NCBI GenBank assembly: GCA_937926445.1
Contig: CALBAK010000026.1
Coordinates: forward strand, 124,001 to 188,000
DNA length: 64,000 nucleotides
Reading direction: 5' to 3'
Source of the DNA: an uncultured Alphaproteobacteria bacterium
Lineage (GTDB): Bacteria; Pseudomonadota; Alphaproteobacteria; Geminicoccales; Geminicoccaceae
Every line of letters starts with the position of its first letter. Within the stretch, counting starts at the first letter, position 1. This document shows, piece by piece, positions 17,324-24,799 of this stretch. Below the pieces are notes generated by a model. It had not been told where the DNA came from. It made no database searches and saw only the letters and a program-made list of their open reading frames with translations. The translations under genes were made by a program, and so were the position numbers.

Positions 17324-18881
17324 GTTCGCTCTCGCAGGAGCCATCGCGCTCGCCCTCGGGTCGAGCGTCGCGGCCGACGAGGCGGCGACCCGCGCGCTCT
17401 ACACGTCCCACTGCGCCGTCTGCCACGGTGGCGATCGGCTCGGTGGCACGGGCCCGGCCCTTCTGCCTTCGAACCTCGGGCGTCTGAAGCCCGAGCAGGC
17501 GCGCGTCGTGATCACCCGGGGGCGCGAGGCCACGCAGATGCCGGGCTTCGCCGGGGCCTTGTCGGAGGCCGAGATCGACGCGCTCGCGGCCTGGATCTAT
17601 CGCGAGCCCGAGACTCCGCCAGCCTGGACGATGGCCGACATCGACGCCTCGCGCCGGTTCTTCCGCGATCCCGCAACCCTGCCCGACCGGCCGCTGCACG
17701 ATGCCGACCCGCTCAACCTCTTCGTCCTGGTCGAGCAGGGCGATCACCACGCCTCCGTCCTCGACGGCGACCGGCTCGAGCGTCTCGCCCGCTTCCCCAC
17801 CCACCTCGCGGTCCACGGCGGCCCGAAATTCTCCCCCGACGGGCGCTTCGTGCACTTCGTAAGCCGCGACGGCTGGGTGCTGCGCTACGATCTCTGGTCG
17901 CTCGAGCGGGTGGCCGAGGTCCGCGCCGGGATCAACGCCCGCAACATCGCGATCTCGGCCGACGGCCGGGTGCTCGCGGTCGCCAACTATCTGCCGCACA
18001 CGCTCGTGTTCCTCGAGGCCGCGACCTTGCGGCCTTTGAAGGTCGTCGAGGTCGGCGACCGCAAGCGACAGAAGAGCTCGCGGGTGAGTGCCGTCTACGC
18101 CGCCCCGCCCAGGAACAGTTTCGTCGTCGCGATGAAGGACATCGCCGAGCTCTGGGAGATCGACTGGCGGCCCGATGCGCCGCCGGTCTTCGAGGGCTTC
18201 GTGCACAGCCACGAGAAGGGGATGGTCGAGGCCCTGCCGAGCTCCGCGGGGCCGTTCCCGGTCCGCCGGATCGACGAGCTCGCCGAGCCCATGGACGATT
18301 TCGTGTTCGATCCCTCTTGGCGGCACGTGATCGGCTCCTCGCGCGACGGGACCAGGCTCCGGGTGGTCAATCTCGACGTGCGGCGGGTGATCGCGGAGAT
18401 ACCGGCCGCCGGCCTGCCGCATCTGGGCGCCGGAATCACCTTCGAGCGCGAGGGTACCCGTCTGCTCGCTTTCCCGAACCTGCGCGAGGCCACGCTCACC
18501 GTGCTGGATACCCGCGACTGGCGGGTCGTGAAGAGGCTCGAGACCCTCGGGCCCGGCTTCTTCCTCCGCTCGCACGAGGCGAGCCGCTACGCCTGGCTCG
18601 ATGCGAGCCTCGGTCGCAGGCGGGACACGGTCCAGGTGATCGACAAGGAGGCGCTCGAAATCGTGAAGACCGTGACGCCGGTCCCCGGGGCGCTCGCCGC
18701 CCACACCGAGTTCGACAGGCACGGCGCCCGCGTCTGGCTGTCGGTCGGCGAGCGCGACGGCATGGTCGTGGTCTACGATGCCCGCACGCTCGAGGAGCTG
18801 GCCCGGATCCCGGCCGACAAGCCTTCGGGCAAATACAATGTCGGCAACAAGATCGGCCGCTCGGAAGGAACCAGCCACTGA
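17310..18881 (+). CDS. nirN: Dihydro-heme d1 dehydrogenase NirN
   Basis: 523 aa from GTG 17310 preceded by GAGGAG; this start places a signal peptide directly before the mature protein, unlike the ATG at 17274. Heme c site CAVCH (C35, C38, H39) and a d1-type propeller as in NirS. NirN oxidises dihydro-heme d1 to the final cofactor and can hand it to NirS. The C-terminal LARIPADKPSGKYNVGNKIGR is characteristic. Stop TGA overlaps the predicted CTG start of the next gene. Confidence 0.92.
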   Translation: MRRLEFALAGAIALALGSSVAADEAATRALYTSHCAVCHGGDRLGGTGPALLPSNLGRLKPEQARVVITRGREATQMPGFAGALSEAEIDALAAWIYREPETPPAWTMADIDASRRFFRDPATLPDRPLHDADPLNLFVLVEQGDHHASVLDGDRLERLARFPTHLAVHGGPKFSPDGRFVHFVSRDGWVLRYDLWSLERVAEVRAGINARNIAISADGRVLAVANYLPHTLVFLEAATLRPLKVVEVGDRKRQKSSRVSAVYAAPPRNSFVVAMKDIAELWEIDWRPDAPPVFEGFVHSHEKGMVEALPSSAGPFPVRRIDELAEPMDDFVFDPSWRHVIGSSRDGTRLRVVNLDVRRVIAEIPAAGLPHLGAGITFEREGTRLLAFPNLREATLTVLDTRDWRVVKRLETLGPGFFLRSHEASRYAWLDASLGRRRDTVQVIDKEALEIVKTVTPVPGALAAHTEFDRHGARVWLSVGERDGMVVVYDARTLEELARIPADKPSGKYNVGNKIGRSEGTSH

Positions 18882-19561
18882 GCCCGCCCGCCTCGCTTCT
18901 GATCGCCACGCACGGGATCGCGGGCGGGCCCGGGGTGGCGGCCGAGCACGCCCGCGCGCTCACCGCCGAGTTTTCCGGGATCCCGGTCGAAGCCGGCTGT
19001 CTGCGCGGCGAGCCGGCGGTCGAGCGGGTGGCGGCAGGGCTCCCGAAGCCCCTCGTCGTCGTGCCGCTGCTGATGGCCGAGGGATACATTCTGGACCTCA
19101 TGCGCCAGCGCCTCGCCGGGCTCGAGGGCGTCCTGTTCGGCCGGCCGGTCGGGGTGCATCCACGCCTCGCGGTCGTCGCCGCCGCCGCCGCCGAAGCGAG
19201 CGCGGGCGCGCGGGGCTGGGACCCGCGGGCGACGACCCTCCTCCCGATCGGCCACGGTACGGCCCGCCATGCCGGCAGTGCACGGGCGGCCGAGGCCCTC
19301 GCGGCCCGGCTCGAAGCGACCGGTCGGTTCGCCCGGATCGAGACGGCCTTTCTGGAGCAACCGCCCTTCCTGGCCGAGCGCCTACGGGCGCTCGCCGCCG
19401 GCCCGGTCGTGGCGGTCGGCCTCTTCGTCGATGCCGGGCCGCACGGCCGCGACGATGTCGAGGCGGCGATCGCCGCGGCCCCGGGGCCGGTCGCCTATAC
19501 CGGCCCGCTCGGCGGGTCGCCCGCGATCCGCTCGATCCTGCGCGAGCTCGCCCGGCTCTAG
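18878..19561 (+). CDS. CbiX/SirB-type chelatase, likely sirohydrochlorin ferrochelatase
   Basis: 227 aa if the CTG at 18878 is the start; it overlaps the nirN stop (CTGA) and has GGAAGG nine bases upstream. No ATG or GTG in frame can include the N-terminal LLIATHG motif. Two chelatase halves are visible: the first with H12 but a tyrosine (AEGYIL) where the second ligand histidine is usual, the second with H126 (IGHGTA) and H189 (DAGPHGRDD). Iron insertion into sirohydrochlorin is the step between NirE and the NirDLGH decarboxylase that the operon would otherwise lack. Metal choice is inferred from context only. Confidence 0.8.
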   Translation: MSPPASLLIATHGIAGGPGVAAEHARALTAEFSGIPVEAGCLRGEPAVERVAAGLPKPLVVVPLLMAEGYILDLMRQRLAGLEGVLFGRPVGVHPRLAVVAAAAAEASAGARGWDPRATTLLPIGHGTARHAGSARAAEALAARLEATGRFARIETAFLEQPPFLAERLRALAAGPVVAVGLFVDAGPHGRDDVEAAIAAAPGPVAYTGPLGGSPAIRSILRELARL

Positions 19562-19571
19562 CCGGCCGGCG

Positions 19572-20579
19572 TCAGGCGGCGCGGGCGAGCCGCGGCCGCT
19601 CGCGCCAGAGATCCTCGGCGAGGCTCTGGGCCTCGGCCGGGGTTCGGGCGCGGCCCGAGAGGTGCAGGGCGATCGCGGCCGTGCCGACCACCGCGGCGCG
19701 CGGGCCCGGTTCCTGCAGCTCGCCCGTCCAGAGCGCCGCGAGCCGGCGGACATCGAGCGGTTCCTGCCGCCAGGGATGGCGCTCCTCCGCGAGCAGGGCG
19801 GGCCAAGTCTCCTCGCGAACCTCGCCCCGCTCGACCCGCAGCACCCGGCACGGTTTCTCCGGGTTGCGCTGGGCCTCGCCGCCGCCGCCCTTGAAGAGGG
19901 CGCAGGCGCCGCCCGCCAGGATCTGCTCGGCCTCGGCGTGGAGGGCGAGATAGGGCGGGTGGAAGACGCCGACGATCCGGGCCCGCGCCCGCGCCGGGTC
20001 GAGCGCCCGCACGAAACTGTTGACGGCGGTCCGCACGCCGAGCCGGGGCTTGAGGTCCATGAGCTCGGCGAGCCGTGGTGCCAGGACCTCGAGCGGGAGA
20101 TAGGCGAGGCGCTGGCGGTCGAGGGCGCGGGCCGCCTCGGCCGGGCTCGCGGCGATCGGCACACCGAGGGCCGCGAGCCCCTCGCGCGTACCGGCGGGTC
20201 CCTCGCCGGCCACGCCGTGGAGGAGCACGCGTGCCCCGGCGAGTGCCACGAGCCGCGCGGCCAAGAGGAACCAGGGGAGCTGCTTGTGGGCATCGGCGTA
20301 GGAGGGCCAGTCGAGGTCGACCGCGAGCCAGGCGAGGTCGGGAAGGCGCGTGCGGGCGGCGCGGGTGAAGCCCGCGATCTCGGCCGCGGTCTCGCCGCGG
20401 GTCCGCAGCGTCAACAGGAAGGCGCCGAGCTGGAGCTCGTCGACCCGCCCGTCGAGGATCGCCGCCATCGCCGCCTCGGCCTCCTCGGGATCGAGCGGGC
20501 GGGAGAGCGTCGGCCCGCGGCCCACGATCTTGAGCACAGCGGGGAAGGGATCGCCCGCATGGAAGACGAGATCGGCCAT
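19572..20579 (-). CDS. TrpD2/YbiB-like anthranilate phosphoribosyltransferase-family protein
   Basis: 335 aa from ATG 20579 (GAGGAG upstream). Fold of glycosyltransferase family 3: a helical N-terminal domain with LGAFLLTLRTRGETAAEIAGF and the glycine-rich FKGGGGEAQRNP near residue 240. The phosphoribosyl binding motif of real TrpD is altered, as in the TrpD2/YbiB group, whose members bind nucleic acid rather than make tryptophan. Last gene of the operon that begins at 27268; converges on the nir operon with 10 bases between stops. Its role here is unknown. Confidence 0.75.
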   Translation of the reverse strand: MADLVFHAGDPFPAVLKIVGRGPTLSRPLDPEEAEAAMAAILDGRVDELQLGAFLLTLRTRGETAAEIAGFTRAARTRLPDLAWLAVDLDWPSYADAHKQLPWFLLAARLVALAGARVLLHGVAGEGPAGTREGLAALGVPIAASPAEAARALDRQRLAYLPLEVLAPRLAELMDLKPRLGVRTAVNSFVRALDPARARARIVGVFHPPYLALHAEAEQILAGGACALFKGGGGEAQRNPEKPCRVLRVERGEVREETWPALLAEERHPWRQEPLDVRRLAALWTGELQEPGPRAAVVGTAAIALHLSGRARTPAEAQSLAEDLWRERPRLARAA

Positions 20580-20592
20580 CGCCCGCTCCTCG

Positions 20593-20991
20593 CTAGACGC
20601 CGAGCTTCTTGTGCAGCCGCGCGTCCTTCGTTTTGAAATGATCGACGAACCAGTCGCGGACCGCGCGCCCGAGCGCCTCCTCGTAATCGAAGTAGGCATC
20701 GGCCGCGTGCGCGTCCATGATGTCGCGCAGATCGTCCAACAGCTTCTCGTGGTCGGCCTTGTGCTCGGCATATTCGTCGTAGCGGTGCTTGCGCATGATC
20801 GTCTCCTCGAGCGCGAAATGCGCCGAGATCCGCGCGAACACTTCGCCCAGGAACCGGGCGACCTCCTCCTTGCCGGCGCCCGTCTCGAGCGCGCCGTGCA
20901 GCCGGTTGATCAACTCGACGAGCTCCCGATGCTCGTGGTCCACGTCCGGGATGCCCGTTTCGAACTCGTTGCGCCAGGTGATCAGTGGCAC
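20593..20991 (-). CDS. Bacteriohemerythrin
   Basis: 132 aa from GTG 20991 with a strong AAGGAGGC site. All diiron ligands are present: H21, H58, E62, H77, H81, H118 and D123, in the spacing of bacterial single-domain hemerythrins. It should bind O2 or NO reversibly in the cytoplasm. Position in an operon with a heme-copper enzyme downstream of an FNR/Dnr site suggests NO or O2 scavenging or delivery to the membrane enzyme; this is inference. Confidence 0.92.
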   Translation of the reverse strand: MPLITWRNEFETGIPDVDHEHRELVELINRLHGALETGAGKEEVARFLGEVFARISAHFALEETIMRKHRYDEYAEHKADHEKLLDDLRDIMDAHAADAYFDYEEALGRAVRDWFVDHFKTKDARLHKKLGV

Positions 20992-21004
20992 GGCGGTGCC
21001 TCCT

Positions 21005-21508
21005 TCAGCGGATCACGAACCCGCCCCGATCGGGCTGGAAGTCGATCGCGAGATTCTGCCGAGGGGCGAGCTCGAGCTCGAAGCGGCTCGTATAGTCGAA
21101 GCCCTCGGCACGACCGCTGTCGGCGAGGCGTAAGGTGAGCGTGTGGCGGCCGACGGGGACGGCGCGTTTCTCGTAGAGCCGCGACGGCCCGTCGCCGGAA
21201 AGGCCCGTGGGCGGCAGTGTGCGCGCGAGGAGAAGCCGGTCGTCGAGCACGGCCTCGAAGCGCAAGGGCACGCGCTCGCGGCCGCAGTCGGAGGGCCGGC
21301 GTTCGCGCGGCGGCAGCTTCGCGATCTCCTCGGCGGAGAGTTTCTTGCAAGCCTCCTTCCGCTCGCCGCCGTGAGCGAAAGCGATGGTGATCTGCGCCTT
21401 GTCCTTCGGGAACTGCGGCCAGACCGGCCGGGTCGCGAAGAAGCCGGTCAGGAGAGCCGCGGCCGCGTAGAACAGGAGCTGGCCGGCCCAGCGGAAGGGG
21501 CTAAGCAC
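21005..21508 (-). CDS. Unknown protein with N-terminal membrane anchor
   Basis: 167 aa from GTG 21508, which overlaps the stop of the gene before it and follows GGAGG. One N-terminal helix (LLFYAAAALLTGFFA) precedes a predicted periplasmic beta-rich domain of about 140 residues with two cysteines (KEACKK and PSDCGR). I do not recognise the family. Tight coupling to the cytochrome b fusion suggests an accessory subunit or assembly factor of that protein or of the heme-copper enzyme. Confidence 0.7.
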   Translation of the reverse strand: MLSPFRWAGQLLFYAAAALLTGFFATRPVWPQFPKDKAQITIAFAHGGERKEACKKLSAEEIAKLPPRERRPSDCGRERVPLRFEAVLDDRLLLARTLPPTGLSGDGPSRLYEKRAVPVGRHTLTLRLADSGRAEGFDYTSRFELELAPRQNLAIDFQPDRGGFVIR

Positions 21509-23078
21509 GATCGGCCTCCACGAGCTCGCGCAAGCCGGGCGCCCGGCGTGGAGGTGTTGGCTCGGGCAGCGCCTCGAGCGCTCGGGCGAAGGCCGCGAGC
21601 TCGGCCTCGAGCGCGCGCCGGCCGAGCCGTCCGGCCCAGAAGGTCCGAAGCCGCTCCGCCGGCACCCGCTTGCGCAGATGCGGGTCGCGCACCCGGGCGA
21701 AGCGGGCCTCGCTCCAGGCGATCCCGAAGCGGGCGTGGCAGGCGTTCTCGGCACAGCCGGTCACGAGCACCCCATCGGCCAGGTTCCGGCTCAGGACGTA
21801 ATCCACGAAGGCGGGCGGCAGCTGGCCCGCGCAGGCGAGGCGGACGACGCCGACCCGCTCGCTCGGGAGCCCCTCGAGCGGCACGCCCTCGCCGCAGCCG
21901 AACACCAAGATCCGGCCGCGGCCGACGAGGCGGGTGCCTTCCGCCTCGACCCGATCGCGCAGGCTGGCGATCGGAAGGTCCGGCAGGTCGATGCCGGGGG
22001 AGAGGTCGGACGCGCGCCGGAACGGCATCGCGGTCGGGCAGGCGCCGGCGCAGATCCCGCAGCGCACGCACAAGGACGAATCGACCCGGGCCTCGGCGGC
22101 GAAGGGCGCCCCGTCGCTGCGCGGGACCATGGTGATCGCGGCGTAGGGGCAGTCGGCGAAACAGCGCGAGCAGCCGTTGCAGTTGGCGAGATCGACCCGC
22201 GCCGGTTGCGCCTGCCGCATCGGCGGCAGCCAGGGGATCGCGAGTGCGAGCGCGAGCAGGAAGAGAGCACTACCCCAGGTGAGCGGCGCCGGCAGCGTCT
22301 CGAGGAGCGGGTAGAGGGACAGATAGAACCAGTCGAGGCCGACCTCGCCCGGAACGGTCGCCAGATCCGCCGGTGGCTGGCTCACCGCCGGATGAACGAG
22401 CGAGAGAGCGAGCAGCGAGAGGAAGGTGCCGACCGCCAGGCCGCGCGGCGGGTTGATGCGCGGCTTCGTCACCCGCTGCAGATGCACCCACATCACGATC
22501 AGGGCGATCAGCGGCACGGCGATGTGGATGAACACCATGAGCGTGAAGAAACGGCTGTCGAGCGTCGAGGGGGCCACGAAGTTGCGCGCCACCGGCTCGC
22601 CGAACACACCGAGCGCGTCGAACCATTCGGTCGTGACGATCGCCACGTATTGCGCGAGCCGGTCCCAGACCAGCCAATAGCCGGTGATCCCGGCGACGAC
22701 GAGCAGGACGAGCACGACGATCCCGGTCACCCAGGAAAACCAGCGCACCCCCCGATAGCGATCCTGGCCGAATTCTCGCAAGAGATGGAGCAGGGCGACG
22801 ACGACGAGCGCGTCCGAGGCGTAGCGGTGGAAGGAGCGCATGACGCCCGCGAGATACCATTGCTCGTACGTCATGTATTCGATCGATGCATAAGCCTGGG
22901 TGACCCCGGTGTCGAAGAAAATGTAGACCCAGATCCCGCTCGCCGCGACGATCCAATAGAAGAAGAAGCCGAGCGCACCGAGATTGAGGAGCGGGTTCCA
23001 CTGCGGCGGGAAGGCGCGGCCGAGGAAGCTCTCCGCGCGGTCGAAGGCGGCGCGGACGGGACGGCGGAGGAGGTGCAT
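21501..23078 (-). CDS. Cytochrome b / di-[4Fe-4S] ferredoxin / MvhD-like fusion protein
   Basis: 525 aa from ATG 23078. Domains in order: b6-like cytochrome b (1-205) with two heme pairs, H84/H98 and H185/H199, each spaced 13 residues; further membrane helices to about 285; a ferredoxin with C300, 303, 306, 310 and C337, 340, 343, 347; and a C-terminal domain with FGCGEG, LACAG and GCAENACHARFG (C395, C416, C442, C447) resembling the MvhD iron-sulfur subunit. It could move electrons between the quinone pool and a cytoplasmic or periplasmic partner. I know no assigned function for this architecture. It lies directly downstream of SCO. Confidence 0.85.
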   Translation of the reverse strand: MHLLRRPVRAAFDRAESFLGRAFPPQWNPLLNLGALGFFFYWIVAASGIWVYIFFDTGVTQAYASIEYMTYEQWYLAGVMRSFHRYASDALVVVALLHLLREFGQDRYRGVRWFSWVTGIVVLVLLVVAGITGYWLVWDRLAQYVAIVTTEWFDALGVFGEPVARNFVAPSTLDSRFFTLMVFIHIAVPLIALIVMWVHLQRVTKPRINPPRGLAVGTFLSLLALSLVHPAVSQPPADLATVPGEVGLDWFYLSLYPLLETLPAPLTWGSALFLLALALAIPWLPPMRQAQPARVDLANCNGCSRCFADCPYAAITMVPRSDGAPFAAEARVDSSLCVRCGICAGACPTAMPFRRASDLSPGIDLPDLPIASLRDRVEAEGTRLVGRGRILVFGCGEGVPLEGLPSERVGVVRLACAGQLPPAFVDYVLSRNLADGVLVTGCAENACHARFGIAWSEARFARVRDPHLRKRVPAERLRTFWAGRLGRRALEAELAAFARALEALPEPTPPRRAPGLRELVEADRA

Positions 23079-23083
23079 GGGGC

Positions 23084-23875
23084 TCAGGCCGATGCCGGAC
23101 GCCGCAGCCACTCGCGCACCATCCAGGCGAGCACGCCGGACAGCGTCGCGCCACCCACGACGATGCCGATAAAGAAGGCGTAGGAAAAGGTGTAGCGGTC
23201 GGCGCGGGGATCGTAGACGGTGCAGAACCAGCGGATCCGGTCGACCAGAGCGGGCAGGGACAGGATCGGCCGGTCGCGGCCGAGCACCACGTCCTTCAAG
23301 GGTTCGACGATCTGCGGGGCGGTGAAGACACCGCCGTAGACCTGCCGGTAGAGCCGGCCATCGCGGTCCACGACGGAAACCAGTGCCAGATGATCGAAGC
23401 CGCCGGCCGCGGGCCAATAGGCGAAGCCCAGGGTCTCGGCGAGCCGGTCGATCGTCGGCTGGTCGGCCGAGACGAAGTGCCAGTTCGGCAGATCGACGCC
23501 TTGCGCGCGGGCGAAGGAGCGCAGCCGCTCCGGCCGGTCGTTGCGCGCATCGAAGCCGACCGTGAGCGTCGTGAAACTCTCGCGGCCGAGCGTGCGCTGG
23601 GCTTCCTTCACGGCCGGGTAAAGGTTCTGGACGAGTGCCGGGCAGACCGTGCTGCAGCCGGTGTAGACGAAGGAGACGAGGACGGGCCGGCCGCGCAGGC
23701 TCGCGAGTGCCACCCGCTCGCCCTCGCTGTCGACGAGCTCAAGATCCGGCAGGGCCCGGCCGATCGCCGCCTCGCCCCTGGCGAGGGCCTCCTCGGCGGT
23801 GACCACCGGTCCGGCCGAGGCCGTGTCTGCGAGGAGGAGGCCGGCGAGCCCGAGTGCGAGGAGCAGTCCGCGCAT
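23084..23875 (-). CDS. SCO1/SenC-family copper chaperone
   Basis: 263 aa from ATG 23875 (one-base overlap with the ctaB stop). Signal peptide, thioredoxin fold with the copper site C74xxxC78 (YTGCSTVCP) and H162, then an unusual C-terminal membrane helix near 235-255. SCO proteins load the CuA centre of subunit II. The subunit II gene of this operon does have a CuA site, so it is the probable client. A SenC gene behind the two catalytic subunits recalls the norSY-senC arrangement of ammonia oxidisers. Confidence 0.92.
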   Translation of the reverse strand: MRGLLLALGLAGLLLADTASAGPVVTAEEALARGEAAIGRALPDLELVDSEGERVALASLRGRPVLVSFVYTGCSTVCPALVQNLYPAVKEAQRTLGRESFTTLTVGFDARNDRPERLRSFARAQGVDLPNWHFVSADQPTIDRLAETLGFAYWPAAGGFDHLALVSVVDRDGRLYRQVYGGVFTAPQIVEPLKDVVLGRDRPILSLPALVDRIRWFCTVYDPRADRYTFSYAFFIGIVVGGATLSGVLAWMVREWLRRPASA

Positions 23876-24768
23876 CAGGGGGCTCCGAGCAGCAACCGAT
23901 CCGCCACGGCCCCCGCCAGGAGGAGCGAGAGCTGGGCAAGCGAAGCCAAGAAGGCGCGGATCGCGTTCTTCTTGCTGGGCTCGCGCACGAGCAGCCAGCA
24001 TTTCCAGGCGAACCAGCTACCACCCGCGACCGCCGCCGCGAGATAGATCGGCCCCATCGAGAAGAGCGCGGGCAGAAGCGCGATCAGCCCGAGCGCCGCC
24101 GCGTGCGCGAAGACGATCCTGGCCGAGACCGCATCGCCCATGAGCACGGGCAGCATCGGCACGCCGCACCGAGCATAGTCCTCCTTGGCCGCCATCGCGA
24201 GCGCCCAGAAATGCGGCGGGGTCCACAAAAAGAGGACGATGGCGAGCAGGATCGGCTCGGGCGCGAGCCGGGGGTGGACCGCGGCCGCACCCGCGAGCAC
24301 GGCGAACGAACCGGCGAGGCCGCCGACCACGATGTTGAGCCAAGTCCGCGGCTTGAGCCAGACGGTGTAGATCACGGCGTAGGTGAGCGCACCCGCCACG
24401 GTGTACAGGGCCGCCCAGCCATTGGCGGCGGCCGCGGCGAGGCCGCCGCCTGCGATCAGGAGCAGGACGATCGAGGCGTACCACGCCGGACCGGCGCGGA
24501 ACCGGCCGACGACGAAGGGCCGACGCGCGGTTCGCCGCATCCGCGCATCGAGCCCTCGTTCCCAGATCTGATTGAAAGCGCCGCTCGCGGCCGACGCCGC
24601 GAAGACAGCGAGCGCGAGCAGCACGATGCGCTGCGCTTCGGGCAGAGGGCCGGGGGTGACCGCGATCCCGCCCAGAGCCGAGGCCGTGATCACCACGCCG
24701 ATCCGCAGCTTGAAGGCCGAGACGAGATCGGCGGCGAGGCTTTTCGGTTCTCCGATGATCCTGCGCAC
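23875..24768 (-). CDS. ctaB: Protoheme IX farnesyltransferase (heme O synthase)
   Basis: 297 aa from GTG 24768 with GGGAGG upstream. UbiA-type prenyltransferase with about nine helices. The first motif reads NQIWERGLDARMRRTARRP, with glutamate where most CtaB proteins have the first aspartate; the second motif KEDYARCGVPMLPV is normal. It converts heme B to heme O, so the adjacent heme-copper enzyme probably uses a farnesylated heme. No heme A synthase is next to it. Confidence 0.92.
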   Translation of the reverse strand: MRRIIGEPKSLAADLVSAFKLRIGVVITASALGGIAVTPGPLPEAQRIVLLALAVFAASAASGAFNQIWERGLDARMRRTARRPFVVGRFRAGPAWYASIVLLLIAGGGLAAAAANGWAALYTVAGALTYAVIYTVWLKPRTWLNIVVGGLAGSFAVLAGAAAVHPRLAPEPILLAIVLFLWTPPHFWALAMAAKEDYARCGVPMLPVLMGDAVSARIVFAHAAALGLIALLPALFSMGPIYLAAAVAGGSWFAWKCWLLVREPSKKNAIRAFLASLAQLSLLLAGAVADRLLLGAP

Positions 24769-24799
24769 GGTCCGGCCCTCCCTAGCCTCGCCTCCGTTC

